Translations under genes and position numbers: made by a program
Source: a virus
Direction: 5' to 3' (one strand)
DNA length: 38,365 nt
Virus record (IMG/VR): IMGVR_UViG_3300044845_000568
Span: 1 to 38,365 of that record
Notes under the pieces: generated by a model
Told to the model about the DNA's origin: nothing
Database searches by the model: none
The model's input: the letters and a program-made list of their open reading frames with translations, nothing else
Shown here: in pieces, positions 9,516 through 17,057 of the stretch
Layout of the letters: every line of letters begins with the position of its first letter
How positions within the stretch are numbered: position 1 is the first letter of the stretch

Positions 9516-9668
9516 ATGGAAACTCCAAGATCCCTATGGGCTCAGTACCATACGGCAGTTAAATCCGGCGATAACAAACTAGCTGAAACCCTGCTAAGAA
9601 GATTGCACTCCTACAAATCTACCCCTAAACCACAGGGTTGCTCAAGTTGTAATAGGAGATTCAGATGA
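9516..9668 (+). CDS. Small Cys-containing protein upstream of terminase (50 aa)
   Basis: A 50-residue ORF beginning METPRSLW, with a helical, charged N-terminal half (GDNKLAETLLRRLHSY) and a C-terminal CSSCNRRF, a CxxC knuckle that may bind zinc. Its stop overlaps the start of the following TerS candidate (AGATGATG at 9663-9670), and AGGAG at 9654-9658 lies just upstream of that start, so the two are translationally coupled. The location suggests a packaging accessory. No family is recognised. Confidence 0.55.
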   Translation: METPRSLWAQYHTAVKSGDNKLAETLLRRLHSYKSTPKPQGCSSCNRRFR

Positions 9669-9946
9669 TGAATCAAAATGAAAAAATTCTACGTCAAAAG
9701 GAAAAGCTAGCTCTCAGGACTTTACAAGTAGCTGAGGACTCCTTGACTATTATCCAGGCTTCTTTGGAGGAGTGTAGTACTGACGATTTAGTGAAAATTT
9801 TTAACTCCTCCGTTAAAGCCCATAGGGATTTCATTTCCGATACGGCTGCTTTGACAGAAGGTGAAAGTAAGTCTGAGAAGGAACTCACTAAGGAGTATAT
9901 AGGTACTGCGGCTGAACTCATTAAGAAGTTTAAACCCCAAGTATGA
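9665..9946 (+). CDS. Candidate terminase small subunit (93 aa)
   Basis: A 93-residue, almost entirely helical charged protein, immediately upstream of and overlapping (ATGA) the large terminase gene. Small terminase subunits are typically short, helical, oligomeric DNA-recognition proteins encoded just before terL, and this matches in position, size and predicted structure. No specific sequence motif proves it. The start could be ATG 9665 or 9668; an AGGAG at 9654-9658 serves either. Alternative: an unrelated helical accessory protein. Confidence 0.5.
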   Translation: MMNQNEKILRQKEKLALRTLQVAEDSLTIIQASLEECSTDDLVKIFNSSVKAHRDFISDTAALTEGESKSEKELTKEYIGTAAELIKKFKPQV

Positions 9947-11673
9947 CACTCCCACGGCCGATAATAAACCACGCTAGTCAACTAGATGAGCACAGCTCAT
10001 GGCGCCATTACATTAGGGGTCTACATCATCTCAATGTCCTAGAAGCACCAAACTCTGTCATTCAGAACTACATGTTTGAGTCTTCTAGGTATTGTTTCCT
10101 GGCTTTTGCAGACTTGATGAAGGGTGGTGCGTTAAAGGTCGCAGATTTCCATGAAATTATTGCCAGTGGTTTTGAGGATCTAGCAAATAAACGTTACCAT
10201 AACTTGATCGTATCCTGTCCCCCCCGGTCCGGTAAATCAATGCTGGCGTCGATGTTTGTGGCCTGGTTGCTAGGGAGAGATCAAGAAACTCAACACGTTA
10301 TTGCCTCTTATGGTTTATCACTGTCCAATAAGTTCCATAAGGAAGTTATCGGCATGTTGAAGACACCTGTCTTTAAGAAAATCTTCCCTGATTGGAAAGG
10401 TTTTGCTAGGGACTCTAAATTTGAGATGCTTAGTGGCGGATACATCCTGCCTACTTCTGTCGGTGGTGTGTTGACTGGCCATACGGCAGGGTCTGTAAAC
10501 ATTATTAGCCCAGGTGTGGGGGCCATGGTAATCGACGACCCACTGAAAAGCTCAGCTTCTGCCAGGGCTTTTGAGAGTCTCCAAACGTGGTGGCAAGAAG
10601 AGGCATCGACACGTAAAACTAACAACTATTGCCGTCTAATTATTGCGACCAGGTTTCATGCCAATGATTTGCATGGCCAGGTTTTAGAATCGGACGGCAG
10701 CTATGATGAGGAAGAAAACCCAGAAGGTTGGAGATGGGTGAATATTGCGGGCCTGTGTGAAGACCCCGTTAATGACCCATTGGGCAGGCAAATCGGTGAG
10801 TCCCATTGGCCTGATAACCCGGCATTCTCGATTGATATGCTGGAGGCCCAAAAGAAGACTATGGGCAGTTCCAAATTTGCGGCCCTTTATCAAGGGACTC
10901 CAACTGCAGCAGAAGGTCAAATTGTAAAGGCCGGATGGATCGTCACGGTAGAAGAAAAAAAGTGCCCACCACTAGATGTAGTATGGCTGGGTGTAGACTG
11001 TGCGTTTTCTGAAAAAGAAGGTGCAGACGAAACTGCGGTCTGTGTGGCTGGTATCTCAACTAGGGACCCCCGAACTGTTTACATTAGGGAAATCGTTAAA
11101 GGGAGATGGGGCTTCCCTGATTTGATTGCATCTATTAAGCAACTACATTCCTTCTACAAACCAAAAGTAATCTGCATAGAAAAGGCAGCATCCGGCCAAT
11201 CTTTGATACAAATGTTGAGACGGGAAACAAAAATACCTGTAGAAGAAATGAGACCCCTCAGGTCAAAAACGGTTAGACTCGAAGCTGTTTGTCCACTTTT
11301 AGAGAATGACAGGGTTAAACTCGTTGAGGGGTTATGGGTAGATGGTTTTATTAAGGAGCTAACAGGATTCCCCTTCGTTAAGCACGATGACTCGGTGGAT
11401 GCGTTTGTGTGGTCCCTGACGTACTATGCGATGAAGCTAGACACCGTTGACCGTGGGATACAAGATGCTATAATACAAGCGAGGAGGTGGAGCGGAGGAA
11501 ACAGAAGGCCATTCTTGGGTGATTCGAATTTACCTACTGGTAGAGTAGGGAGGAATTTACCTTCGGCTGGACTTTACAATAATTTAGATTCTGGTTCTGG
11601 TTTTATAGGTCCAGACTCTTTTTCTAGACCACGTCTCAACAGGGATGACACTGGCTATGGGCTATCTCTCTGA
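9943..11673 (+). CDS. terL: Terminase large subunit, copy 1 (ATPase plus nuclease)
   Basis: Motor protein that pumps DNA into the procapsid and cuts the concatemer. The 576 residues carry the full set of motifs: Walker A CPPRSGKS (92-99), Walker B MVIDDP (195-200), coupling motif ATRFH (235-239), and RNase H-fold nuclease residues D352 (VDCAFSE), E413 (CIEKAAS) and the HDDSVDAF segment (481-488). The last 75 residues are a Gly/Ser/Arg-rich tail. It overlaps the TerS candidate by four bases. Its N-terminus (SQLDEHSSWRHY) is nearly repeated in the next gene, which is a second complete TerL. Confidence 0.93.
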   Translation: MTLPRPIINHASQLDEHSSWRHYIRGLHHLNVLEAPNSVIQNYMFESSRYCFLAFADLMKGGALKVADFHEIIASGFEDLANKRYHNLIVSCPPRSGKSMLASMFVAWLLGRDQETQHVIASYGLSLSNKFHKEVIGMLKTPVFKKIFPDWKGFARDSKFEMLSGGYILPTSVGGVLTGHTAGSVNIISPGVGAMVIDDPLKSSASARAFESLQTWWQEEASTRKTNNYCRLIIATRFHANDLHGQVLESDGSYDEEENPEGWRWVNIAGLCEDPVNDPLGRQIGESHWPDNPAFSIDMLEAQKKTMGSSKFAALYQGTPTAAEGQIVKAGWIVTVEEKKCPPLDVVWLGVDCAFSEKEGADETAVCVAGISTRDPRTVYIREIVKGRWGFPDLIASIKQLHSFYKPKVICIEKAASGQSLIQMLRRETKIPVEEMRPLRSKTVRLEAVCPLLENDRVKLVEGLWVDGFIKELTGFPFVKHDDSVDAFVWSLTYYAMKLDTVDRGIQDAIIQARRWSGGNRRPFLGDSNLPTGRVGRNLPSAGLYNNLDSGSGFIGPDSFSRPRLNRDDTGYGLSL

Positions 11674-11677
11674 CCCC

Positions 11678-11687
11678 AGGTAAAAAA
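11678..11687 (+). promoter_or_regulatory. AGGTAAAAAA, degenerate GGGTAAAA-type element
   Basis: AGGTAAAAAA lies five bases after the terL1 stop and about 60 nt before the second terL start. It lacks one G of the core and is farther from the start than the other members, so it is a weak example of the window's recurrent motif. Confidence 0.25.
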
Positions 11688-11737
11688 ATCCTAGAGCAAA
11701 CCAAAAATCAACACAAGCCAACAAAATCTTAATTAAA

Positions 11738-13159
11738 ATGACACCAAAACACCCAAAAATAACACACTCTTCTCAGCTATCTGAACATTCAAGCTGGAGA
11801 AAGTATAAAAGAGGTCTTCTTGAACTTGAAATGAGATGCGCTACTAAGGAAATAATCACCGACTACACTAAAGAGTGTGCCAAATATAGTTTTTCTACTT
11901 ATTTGTCTATCACCACAGAAGACATAGACCCCCTACTAAACTGGGAAACTTACGAAATCTTGGGGTCCGCCTTTGAAGACATTGCTGAAGGTAGGTACCC
12001 AATCCTCTTAGTATCAATGCCCCCTCGCACAGGGAAGTCTACATTGGGCTCTCTCTTTCTGTCATGGCTCCTGGGTAAAGACCCTGATACTAACCATTTC
12101 GTAACTTCTTACGGCCAAAGTCTTTCTAGGTTGACAGCAAATAGGGTGAAGCAAGAGGTTAATAATCCACTTTTTGAGGAAATTTTTTCTAAAATTGACT
12201 TTGAACCGCACCGTGTCGTGCCAGTTTCCTCTGGGTTTCCTTTACCCGGGTATGCTTATGGGAACACCAATCCCGATTCTAAAGTGCCTGGGGTCTGGTT
12301 AATCGATGACTATCACAAGTCCTCAAATATAACAGTAAATAAAGACTGGATAGAAAAGGAAATTATGACCCGGCGCCACCAAAACAGTGCCATTGTTGTT
12401 CTTGGGTCAAGATGGGGTGATGAAGACATTTTCGGCTACTTCTTAGATAAATTCGGTGTTTTTGACCCCGTATCAAACCTGAAAGGAGCCGTCCACATTA
12501 ATTTGTCAGCAATTATTGAAAGTAAAGAAGAGGCAGAGGCTGACATTCTGGGTAGGAATGTAGGGGAAACCTTAGGAAATGCCAACCAATACCCGTCCCC
12601 CGAAAATTTAAAAGACCTCAGAAGAAACTTAGGAGATGAAAAGTTCTCATGGCTGTACAAGGGGTGCTCACCGACACCGAAAATCCCCCCATTAGATAGA
12701 GTTATCATTTCTGTTGATCCTGCCTTTAGAGCCGACAGCATTGATAAAACAGGTATTTGCATCGCGGGGGTTTCAAAAGAAAGAGACTACATGTATGTCC
12801 TTGACACTTACGAAGGCAATTGGGACTTGAAAACTGTCGGAGTAATCCTAAGCCTAGCAGTTAAGGCATACGGAGCGGAAGAAATTGTACTTGAATTCGG
12901 CGGGCCAAGTGCAGCTTGGGTTGTGTACCTACAGGACTTAGGGTTAAACGTTTGCGTAGGTAGACAGCCGAGGCAAGCACTCATTAAACGCTTCTCCGAT
13001 ATGGCGGACTCAAGGATAGTAAAATTTTCCAATCCGGATATCCAGAGCACATTCAATGAATGTCGTGACCCCGAGATTGTCCAATCCGATATCATGAGCG
13101 CTGTCCTAGTTAGTTACAGCCAGCTCCTACCTACCGTTAACCAGGGCCTTTGGTACTAA
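11738..13159 (+). CDS. Second terminase large subunit paralogue (TerL2)
   Basis: A 473-residue paralogue of the preceding TerL, starting with the same type of N-terminus (SQLSEHSSWRKYKRG). It keeps Walker A MPPRTGKS (94-101), Walker B VWLIDD (186-191), a motif III-like GSRWGDED (223-230), and nuclease-core acids D327 (SVDPAF), E386 (VLEFGG) and D451 (QSDIMSA). Where copy 1 has HDD, this copy has QSD, so the third site is less canonical but keeps the Asp. It lacks the Gly/Ser-rich tail and has shortened linkers. It may be a second packaging motor, a hetero-oligomer partner, or a regulatory copy. No frameshift or decay is visible. Confidence 0.85.
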   Translation: MTPKHPKITHSSQLSEHSSWRKYKRGLLELEMRCATKEIITDYTKECAKYSFSTYLSITTEDIDPLLNWETYEILGSAFEDIAEGRYPILLVSMPPRTGKSTLGSLFLSWLLGKDPDTNHFVTSYGQSLSRLTANRVKQEVNNPLFEEIFSKIDFEPHRVVPVSSGFPLPGYAYGNTNPDSKVPGVWLIDDYHKSSNITVNKDWIEKEIMTRRHQNSAIVVLGSRWGDEDIFGYFLDKFGVFDPVSNLKGAVHINLSAIIESKEEAEADILGRNVGETLGNANQYPSPENLKDLRRNLGDEKFSWLYKGCSPTPKIPPLDRVIISVDPAFRADSIDKTGICIAGVSKERDYMYVLDTYEGNWDLKTVGVILSLAVKAYGAEEIVLEFGGPSAAWVVYLQDLGLNVCVGRQPRQALIKRFSDMADSRIVKFSNPDIQSTFNECRDPEIVQSDIMSAVLVSYSQLLPTVNQGLWY

Positions 13160-13179
13160 AAGCAAGACCTGACGACAAA

Positions 13180-13192
13180 TTGCGATTCGCAA
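13180..13192. other. 13-bp perfect palindrome (operator-like)
   Basis: TTGCGA-T-TCGCAA lies in the gap between terL2 and the 67-aa ORF. It is the size of a dimeric repressor site, but no protein is assigned to it. Confidence 0.35.
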
Positions 13193-13207
13193 CCGCATAA
13201 AAAGTTG

Positions 13208-13223
13208 CTGTTGTTACCAACAG
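13208..13223 (+). other. Short hairpin before 67-aa ORF
   Basis: CTGTTG-TTAC-CAACAG forms a 6-bp stem with a four-base loop, ending seven bases before the ATG at 13231. It has no T-run, so it is not a terminator. It could affect translation of the small ORF. Confidence 0.3.
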
Positions 13224-13230
13224 TATCAAA

Positions 13231-13434
13231 ATGGCTATTTCACCAACTGATAAAAACTCTGCTATCATGCAGGAGCTTCACGGCACCCGCTGCCTCATTA
13301 CAGACCTTGCCTCGGATAAGTACCTTGATCAAGCGAAAAAAAGACCCCAATACACAATCCCGAAAGACTCCTACTCCCGATGGTGTGGTGGCGCTAATGG
13401 ATTCGACTTATTCGTCGAAAGGGTCCATGAATGA
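13231..13434 (+). CDS. Hypothetical small protein (67 aa)
   Basis: A 67-residue hydrophilic protein beginning MAISPTDKNSAIMQ and containing two Cys (C21, C52) and a C-terminal FDLFVERVHE. It has no recognisable motif. It lies alone between terL2 and a strong terminator, after a palindrome and a hairpin. An overlapping frame that reaches 13480 was judged less likely because it needs a TTG start and has poor composition at its N-terminus. Confidence 0.5.
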   Translation: MAISPTDKNSAIMQELHGTRCLITDLASDKYLDQAKKRPQYTIPKDSYSRWCGGANGFDLFVERVHE

Positions 13435-13486
13435 GTATATAGAGTGGTTGCTCAACCACGATAAATGGTGGTCTCTCTGATGCATT

Positions 13487-13508
13487 AGCCCTCTAACGGG
13501 GGCTTTTT
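13487..13508 (+). terminator. Rho-independent terminator after packaging block
   Basis: The AGCCCTC / GGGGGCT stem (7 bp with one T-G wobble) has a TAAC loop and is followed directly by TTTTT. This is the clearest intrinsic terminator in the window. It separates the packaging genes from PhoH. Its T-run also begins an inverted repeat with the GGTAAAA of the next promoter-like element. Confidence 0.8.
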
Positions 13509-13518
13509 ACCGGGGGCG

Positions 13519-13527
13519 GGGTAAAAT
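13519..13527 (+). promoter_or_regulatory. GGGTAAAAT element upstream of phoH
   Basis: GGGTAAAAT starts 34 nt before the ATG at 13553, immediately downstream of the terminator. This is the arrangement expected of a terminator followed by a new promoter. TAAAAT also resembles a sigma70-type -10 hexamer. Confidence 0.6.
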
Positions 13528-13552
13528 AAGGTCGTAGAGTTCCCTTTCACAA

Positions 13553-14374
13553 ATGACTCTGCCTATTAGTTTAGAAGGGGGTGAGGATCATGTAATCCAA
13601 ATTAGCAACGAAGCATACACGTTATCCACAGTCGTCACTAACCCTCTTTACCAAATGTTGAAATCAAGAGAAAAGCGCAAATCGCGCCGCGCAGAGTCTG
13701 CCCAAATGGTTGAGCACTCTTATAGGGGAATGGATGTTCTACCCTTTTACCCGAAAACAGACCATCAGGAAGACTTGTGGGCATCTTTAAATAAGAACAC
13801 AGTCACCATTGCTATAGGCCCATCAGGAGTTGGAAAAACCTTAGTGGCGCTATGGTGGGGATTGAGTGAAATTTCTAAGGGTAACATTCAAAAAATTTAT
13901 TACATTAGAAGTGACGTAGGCTGTTCTCACCAAAGAAATAGGGGGGCTCTTCCTGGAACCCTGGAAGAAAAAATGAAGCCACTGGTGGGACCTGTCTATG
14001 ACAATTTGGTGGTAATGACTAGAAGCAAGGGGGCTGCGGATTACCTTGTAGATAAAAAGATTGTAGAACCCACACTCCTAGAGGATTTGAGGGGGAGATC
14101 ACTAAATGAGTGCCTAATTCTTTTTGATGAGGCCCAAAACTCATTACCAGAAAATGTTAAAACCGTCCTCAGTAGGGTTGGCAAAGACTCGAAAGTTGTC
14201 ATTACAGGTGACACAAGGCAAATTGACCTAGATGTATTTAAACCTGAAAATGGACTTTTAGATTGCTATCACCGGCTTTCCTCCATTAGAGGGGTGGGGA
14301 GAGTTAAATTTGAAAGGGGGGACATCGTCAGGAACGGCATCATAGCAGAAATCTTGGAGGCATACGAAGCTTAA
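13553..14374 (+). CDS. phoH: PhoH-family ATPase
   Basis: A P-loop ATPase of the PhoH type, common in cyanophages; its biochemical role in infection is unsettled. Motifs: Walker A GPSGVGKT (89-96), the PhoH signature GALPGTLEEKMKP (131-143) with the following PVYD, Walker B LILFDEAQN (188-196), and ITGDTRQID (217-225). The 273 residues match phage single-domain PhoH, without the PIN domain seen in some bacterial homologues. The N-terminal 80 residues are extra and charged. It is alone in its unit, with a terminator before it and an apparent promoter after it. Confidence 0.93.
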   Translation: MTLPISLEGGEDHVIQISNEAYTLSTVVTNPLYQMLKSREKRKSRRAESAQMVEHSYRGMDVLPFYPKTDHQEDLWASLNKNTVTIAIGPSGVGKTLVALWWGLSEISKGNIQKIYYIRSDVGCSHQRNRGALPGTLEEKMKPLVGPVYDNLVVMTRSKGAADYLVDKKIVEPTLLEDLRGRSLNECLILFDEAQNSLPENVKTVLSRVGKDSKVVITGDTRQIDLDVFKPENGLLDCYHRLSSIRGVGRVKFERGDIVRNGIIAEILEAYEA

Positions 14375-14380
14375 TGGATA

Positions 14381-14389
14381 GGGGGGGGG
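14381..14389 (+). repeat. G9 homopolymer tract
   Basis: Nine consecutive G lie just after the phoH stop, within a 100-bp gap that also holds a GGGTAAA element. A 15-residue ORF (ATG 14374 to TAG) crosses it, but I do not call it a gene. Confidence 0.5.
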
Positions 14390-14402
14390 TTAGTATGACT
14401 CC

Positions 14403-14409
14403 GGGTAAA
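14403..14409 (+). promoter_or_regulatory. GGGTAAA element, long spacing
   Basis: GGGTAAA sits 73 nt before the ATG at 14476, farther than the usual 29-34 nt. It is still the only such element in front of the metalloprotease gene. Confidence 0.4.
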
Positions 14410-14475
14410 TCTTATTCATAGACTACTATATACCCCGTCATCTATTAAATTTCCCATAGGCAGGTACGAGGACTA

Positions 14476-15357
14476 ATGATCGAAATAGATAACCCTAAAG
14501 AATTTGATTTTGCAATTGCTGGAACTATTCAGCACCTAGGCGCACCCCAGAGATGGGGGGGGTCCGGGAAGAAAAGATGTTCTTTAGGGAAATCTTGTCG
14601 CTCAACTTGCATTCAACGGGGTTTAGTTTGTAGGGTTGAATTAAGTCCATACATTGCGGAGTCCCTGGGGAGACTAATTAAAGTAAGAAGAAGTGGCGAA
14701 GTAAAAGCTCACCCTGACTTAAAGATAGACTTCAACAGGAATTCCATCATGGGTGCCATCCGGGATTTAAAAACCCTGGACCCAGACGCCCCTCGCAGAG
14801 TAGAAGTTCTCCAGAGGATTTTCAATAAGACTAAAACCCTATTCATGGACTGGAAGGACATTGCAGGCAACAAAGAAGCCTTCAGAAGCGCATTTTCAGG
14901 GTACTTCAAAAACCCAGATTTCACCATCTCGCAGAAAATCTACAATAAGACTTGGGGCGGGTTAGCGTATAAAGAGGGGGTCACAGTTATCCGGTCAGCT
15001 CAGGGGTTTACCCCACAAGTAAAGAAAATCAAGGCCACTGCCGAAAAGCATTTATCCAGTGCCGCCCAAGGTAAAGAACTGCCACATACTATGGGTAAAG
15101 CTCCAGGGTCAGCCAGCAATAATACACTGGTGACATTAGTTCACGAACTAGGGCACCACGCTCACTTCAAAGCGAAAGAAGTTGGAATTCCCGATAGCTT
15201 CAAAAGAGTTAGCACATACAGTAAAACAAATCAACTAGAGCACTATGCTGAGCTATTTTCAAGTTACATATTCGCTGGACCCAAAATGAAAAAACTTTTT
15301 CCAGCGGAATATGAACTGGTGGAGTCTGTTCTAAGGGAAGGGAACTTACTGAGGTAA
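14476..15357 (+). CDS. Cys-tagged zinc metalloprotease, candidate phage effector
   Basis: A 293-residue protein with two parts. Near the N-terminus is a Cys module C35-x5-C41-x3-C45-x6-C52 around LGKSCRSTCI, which recurs in the two kinase-like proteins at 17058 and 22150. The C-terminal part carries LVHELGHHAHF, a zincin HExxH site (H223, E224, H227), followed at 255-262 by EHYAELFS, whose glutamates could supply the third zinc ligand as in gluzincins. Toxin-like proteases of this kind cleave host proteins, but the target is unknown. Without a signal peptide it would act in the cell it enters or is made in. A small helical gene follows three bases after the stop. Confidence 0.75.
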   Translation: MIEIDNPKEFDFAIAGTIQHLGAPQRWGGSGKKRCSLGKSCRSTCIQRGLVCRVELSPYIAESLGRLIKVRRSGEVKAHPDLKIDFNRNSIMGAIRDLKTLDPDAPRRVEVLQRIFNKTKTLFMDWKDIAGNKEAFRSAFSGYFKNPDFTISQKIYNKTWGGLAYKEGVTVIRSAQGFTPQVKKIKATAEKHLSSAAQGKELPHTMGKAPGSASNNTLVTLVHELGHHAHFKAKEVGIPDSFKRVSTYSKTNQLEHYAELFSSYIFAGPKMKKLFPAEYELVESVLREGNLLR

Positions 15358-15360
15358 ACT

Positions 15361-15543
15361 ATGGATAGCATCGAAAAAGCCCAGGTCTTAATTCGTAAGG
15401 CACCTTCCGATAAAGAAAACTTCGATAAATATGCAAAAGCCTTGTCTGCCTTGTCGGATTTAGAAAGAAAAGGAGGAGACATGGTGTCATCTGAGTTTAT
15501 CAAAAATGAACTAATGGAAGCCCTACTGGTAGCTACCCAATGA
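15361..15543 (+). CDS. Small helical partner gene 1 (60 aa)
   Basis: A 60-residue, highly charged, helical protein three bases after the metalloprotease stop. It resembles the 59-residue product directly after the first kinase gene (18278-18457): both have a helix with L-x-x-L, then a Gly-containing turn, V-S-x-E-x-I and a last helix. Size and pairing fit a chaperone, adaptor or immunity-type partner of the Cys-tagged proteins. That role is inferred. Its stop overlaps the next start (ATGA). Confidence 0.55.
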   Translation: MDSIEKAQVLIRKAPSDKENFDKYAKALSALSDLERKGGDMVSSEFIKNELMEALLVATQ

Positions 15544-15875
15544 GAAGAGACACAAGATTTAATAGGCCCTCCCGTGAAGACCTAGAAGGTAAATTACCAG
15601 TGGGTACGCTAACCGGTAGCCAAGAAATGGGGATCTGGAACATGATGTTACAATCTGATGACCCCTCAGAAGTTTGTAAATGGTATAGAAGCTACAGGGA
15701 CAGCCCACACTGTGAAGTGCCTAAGGAAAAACTTAGGGCCATGCGGGACACCATGGTAAACGGTATGAGGGAAGCCAACAAGAAAGACCCTGCCAGAAGA
15801 TTAGAAAAAAGAAAGGGCATCCACTACATGGACTACGAAAATGAATGGATTTTAAAACCCAGGGAAGAAGCTTGA
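15540..15875 (+). CDS. Hypothetical basic protein (111 aa)
   Basis: A 111-residue soluble, charged protein containing two Cys and a C-terminal YENEW-ILKPREEA. There is a possible structured segment LTGSQEMGIWNMMLQSDDPSE. It overlaps the upstream small helical gene by four bases, and the next gene starts one base after its stop, so it is part of the metalloprotease unit. No family is recognised. Confidence 0.55.
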   Translation: MRRDTRFNRPSREDLEGKLPVGTLTGSQEMGIWNMMLQSDDPSEVCKWYRSYRDSPHCEVPKEKLRAMRDTMVNGMREANKKDPARRLEKRKGIHYMDYENEWILKPREEA

Positions 15876-15876
15876 C

Positions 15877-16236
15877 ATGGGCAAAACTGAGGCTAAAATT
15901 AGAGACTTATACAGGATTCCTTGCGGCCCCATGGAAATTTCTGCCGATTCAGTGTGTAGAAGGGGGTTGAAAGACTCTATGGATAAACTCCTAGATAGGT
16001 TAACCCATGAGGTTCACCCCGTGGTTATTGATGATGCTGACGGTGCCGACGGAAATCATGATGCTGACGGAAATCACGCTGAAAAGGAAGAAACTGACGA
16101 TGAGAGAAAGGAACGTCTCATTAAAGAGGGTAAATTGAAGGCCGAAGTCAAGGCCACCATAAGGCAATATGAAGAGGAACTTCAAGGTAATAGCAAACTA
16201 TTGCAAGATATTTCTGGTAAAATTGAAAAGTGGTGA
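15877..16236 (+). CDS. Hypothetical charged coiled-coil protein with Asp-Gly-Asn-His repeat (119 aa)
   Basis: A 119-residue protein with a short N-terminal domain containing two Cys and a central direct repeat of the form DADG-(A)DGNH / DADGNH (about residues 53-67), which also shows in the DNA near 16033-16078. A charged helix from about 70 to the C-terminus is likely a coiled coil. It is the last gene of the metalloprotease unit. No function can be assigned. Confidence 0.5.
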   Translation: MGKTEAKIRDLYRIPCGPMEISADSVCRRGLKDSMDKLLDRLTHEVHPVVIDDADGADGNHDADGNHAEKEETDDERKERLIKEGKLKAEVKATIRQYEEELQGNSKLLQDISGKIEKW

Positions 16237-16407
16237 CCCCAACCGCCAGCATGATGGGTAATAATCATTGGTCTTAGTAGGTCTCAGGGCACACTTTCAA
16301 CATCTGCTGAAATAGGCCTAAAAACTGAAAGCTGAATGGACCAGGGCCCAACACCCCAAACACCCCCCCCCAACACTTAAACATTCAAGTACCGACCCCT
16401 TAAACAA
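16237..16407. other. 171-bp intergenic region with C9 tract
   Basis: No ORF longer than about 14 codons and no terminator. It holds GGGTAATAATC at 16256, but 150 nt from the next start, a C9 tract at 16363-16371, and the GACCCCTTA motif just before the acidic-protein gene. Confidence 0.4.
16394..16407 (+). promoter_or_regulatory. GACCCCTTA element upstream of acidic-protein gene
   Basis: GACCCCTTAAACAA directly precedes the ATG at 16408. Almost the same sequence (GACCCCTTATA) directly precedes the ATG at 32461. These two gene heads lack the usual GGGTAAAA element, so this may be an alternative start signal. Weak evidence, with two cases only. Confidence 0.3.
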
Positions 16408-17022
16408 ATGACGAATAGAATCAACGGCGATTTTGAACAGGATGCTATTGAAGCTTTCCGCGCAGCTTATGCAGCTCAATTGTCAAACCCTGAAGATCAC
16501 GAAATTGACCCCATTAACGGGTTGCCAACGAACGTAGTCCATAATACATCCCCCTGGATTCAGCATACGGGGCTCTGGAAGGCCAACGATGGTTTGTCCC
16601 GTGACTTTAAGCCCAACCAACCTTTCAACCCAGATGATTATTTCCCGGCCTCCCCGGGCGATGGTGCCGAAGAAGGTGATGACGATGCTGACGATGCCGA
16701 GACCAGTCAAGATGCTGATGATGACTCAACATACCTAACCGATGAAGAATTTGAACGCCTTTCTGAAGAAATTTGGGGTTCGGATGGTAGCGATTCTGAC
16801 GGTAATACAGAAAGTGACTCTGACGACAACGACAACGGTAACGACAACGAAACCCAATACGAAGAAGACCCCTATGTGGAGTCCGAAGTCGAAGGTGGAG
16901 AAGAACTAAATGAGGATGAAATTGATACCCTAATCGACGAGATCCTTAGCGAAGGTAACGATGAACACGATGAGGACGGAAACGAGGATAATGAAGACGG
17001 AGAATACAACGACGAAAATTAA
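16408..17022 (+). CDS. Highly acidic low-complexity protein (204 aa)
   Basis: The first 80 residues look folded and include an Ala-rich helix (AIEAFRAAYAAQL). From about residue 83 to the end, nearly half of all residues are Asp or Glu, with Asn, Gly and Ser and almost no Lys or Arg. Such proteins in phages act as DNA mimics, scaffolds or internal head proteins; none of these can be proved here. It is a single-gene unit between the protease and the first kinase. It has no membrane segment. Confidence 0.6.
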   Translation: MTNRINGDFEQDAIEAFRAAYAAQLSNPEDHEIDPINGLPTNVVHNTSPWIQHTGLWKANDGLSRDFKPNQPFNPDDYFPASPGDGAEEGDDDADDAETSQDADDDSTYLTDEEFERLSEEIWGSDGSDSDGNTESDSDDNDNGNDNETQYEEDPYVESEVEGGEELNEDEIDTLIDEILSEGNDEHDEDGNEDNEDGEYNDEN

Positions 17023-17025
17023 ATT

Positions 17026-17032
17026 GGGTAAA
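17026..17032 (+). promoter_or_regulatory. GGGTAAA element upstream of kinase 1
   Basis: GGGTAAA starts 32 nt before the ATG at 17058, in a 35-bp gap, at the spacing shared by most sites of this family in the window. Confidence 0.55.
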
Positions 17033-17057
17033 TTAAAGTATCAGTACCTTTAATTCA

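Noticed and set aside
1457-12080. GGGTAAA strings inside genes, for example near 1459, 9234 and 12075
   Set aside because: They lie within coding sequence, with no gene start 29-34 nt downstream, so they are background occurrences.
13205-13480. 91-residue frame overlapping the 67-aa gene
   Set aside because: Needs a TTG start and has shadow-like composition; only the last 17 codons from ATG 13427 would be plausible, and nothing supports them.
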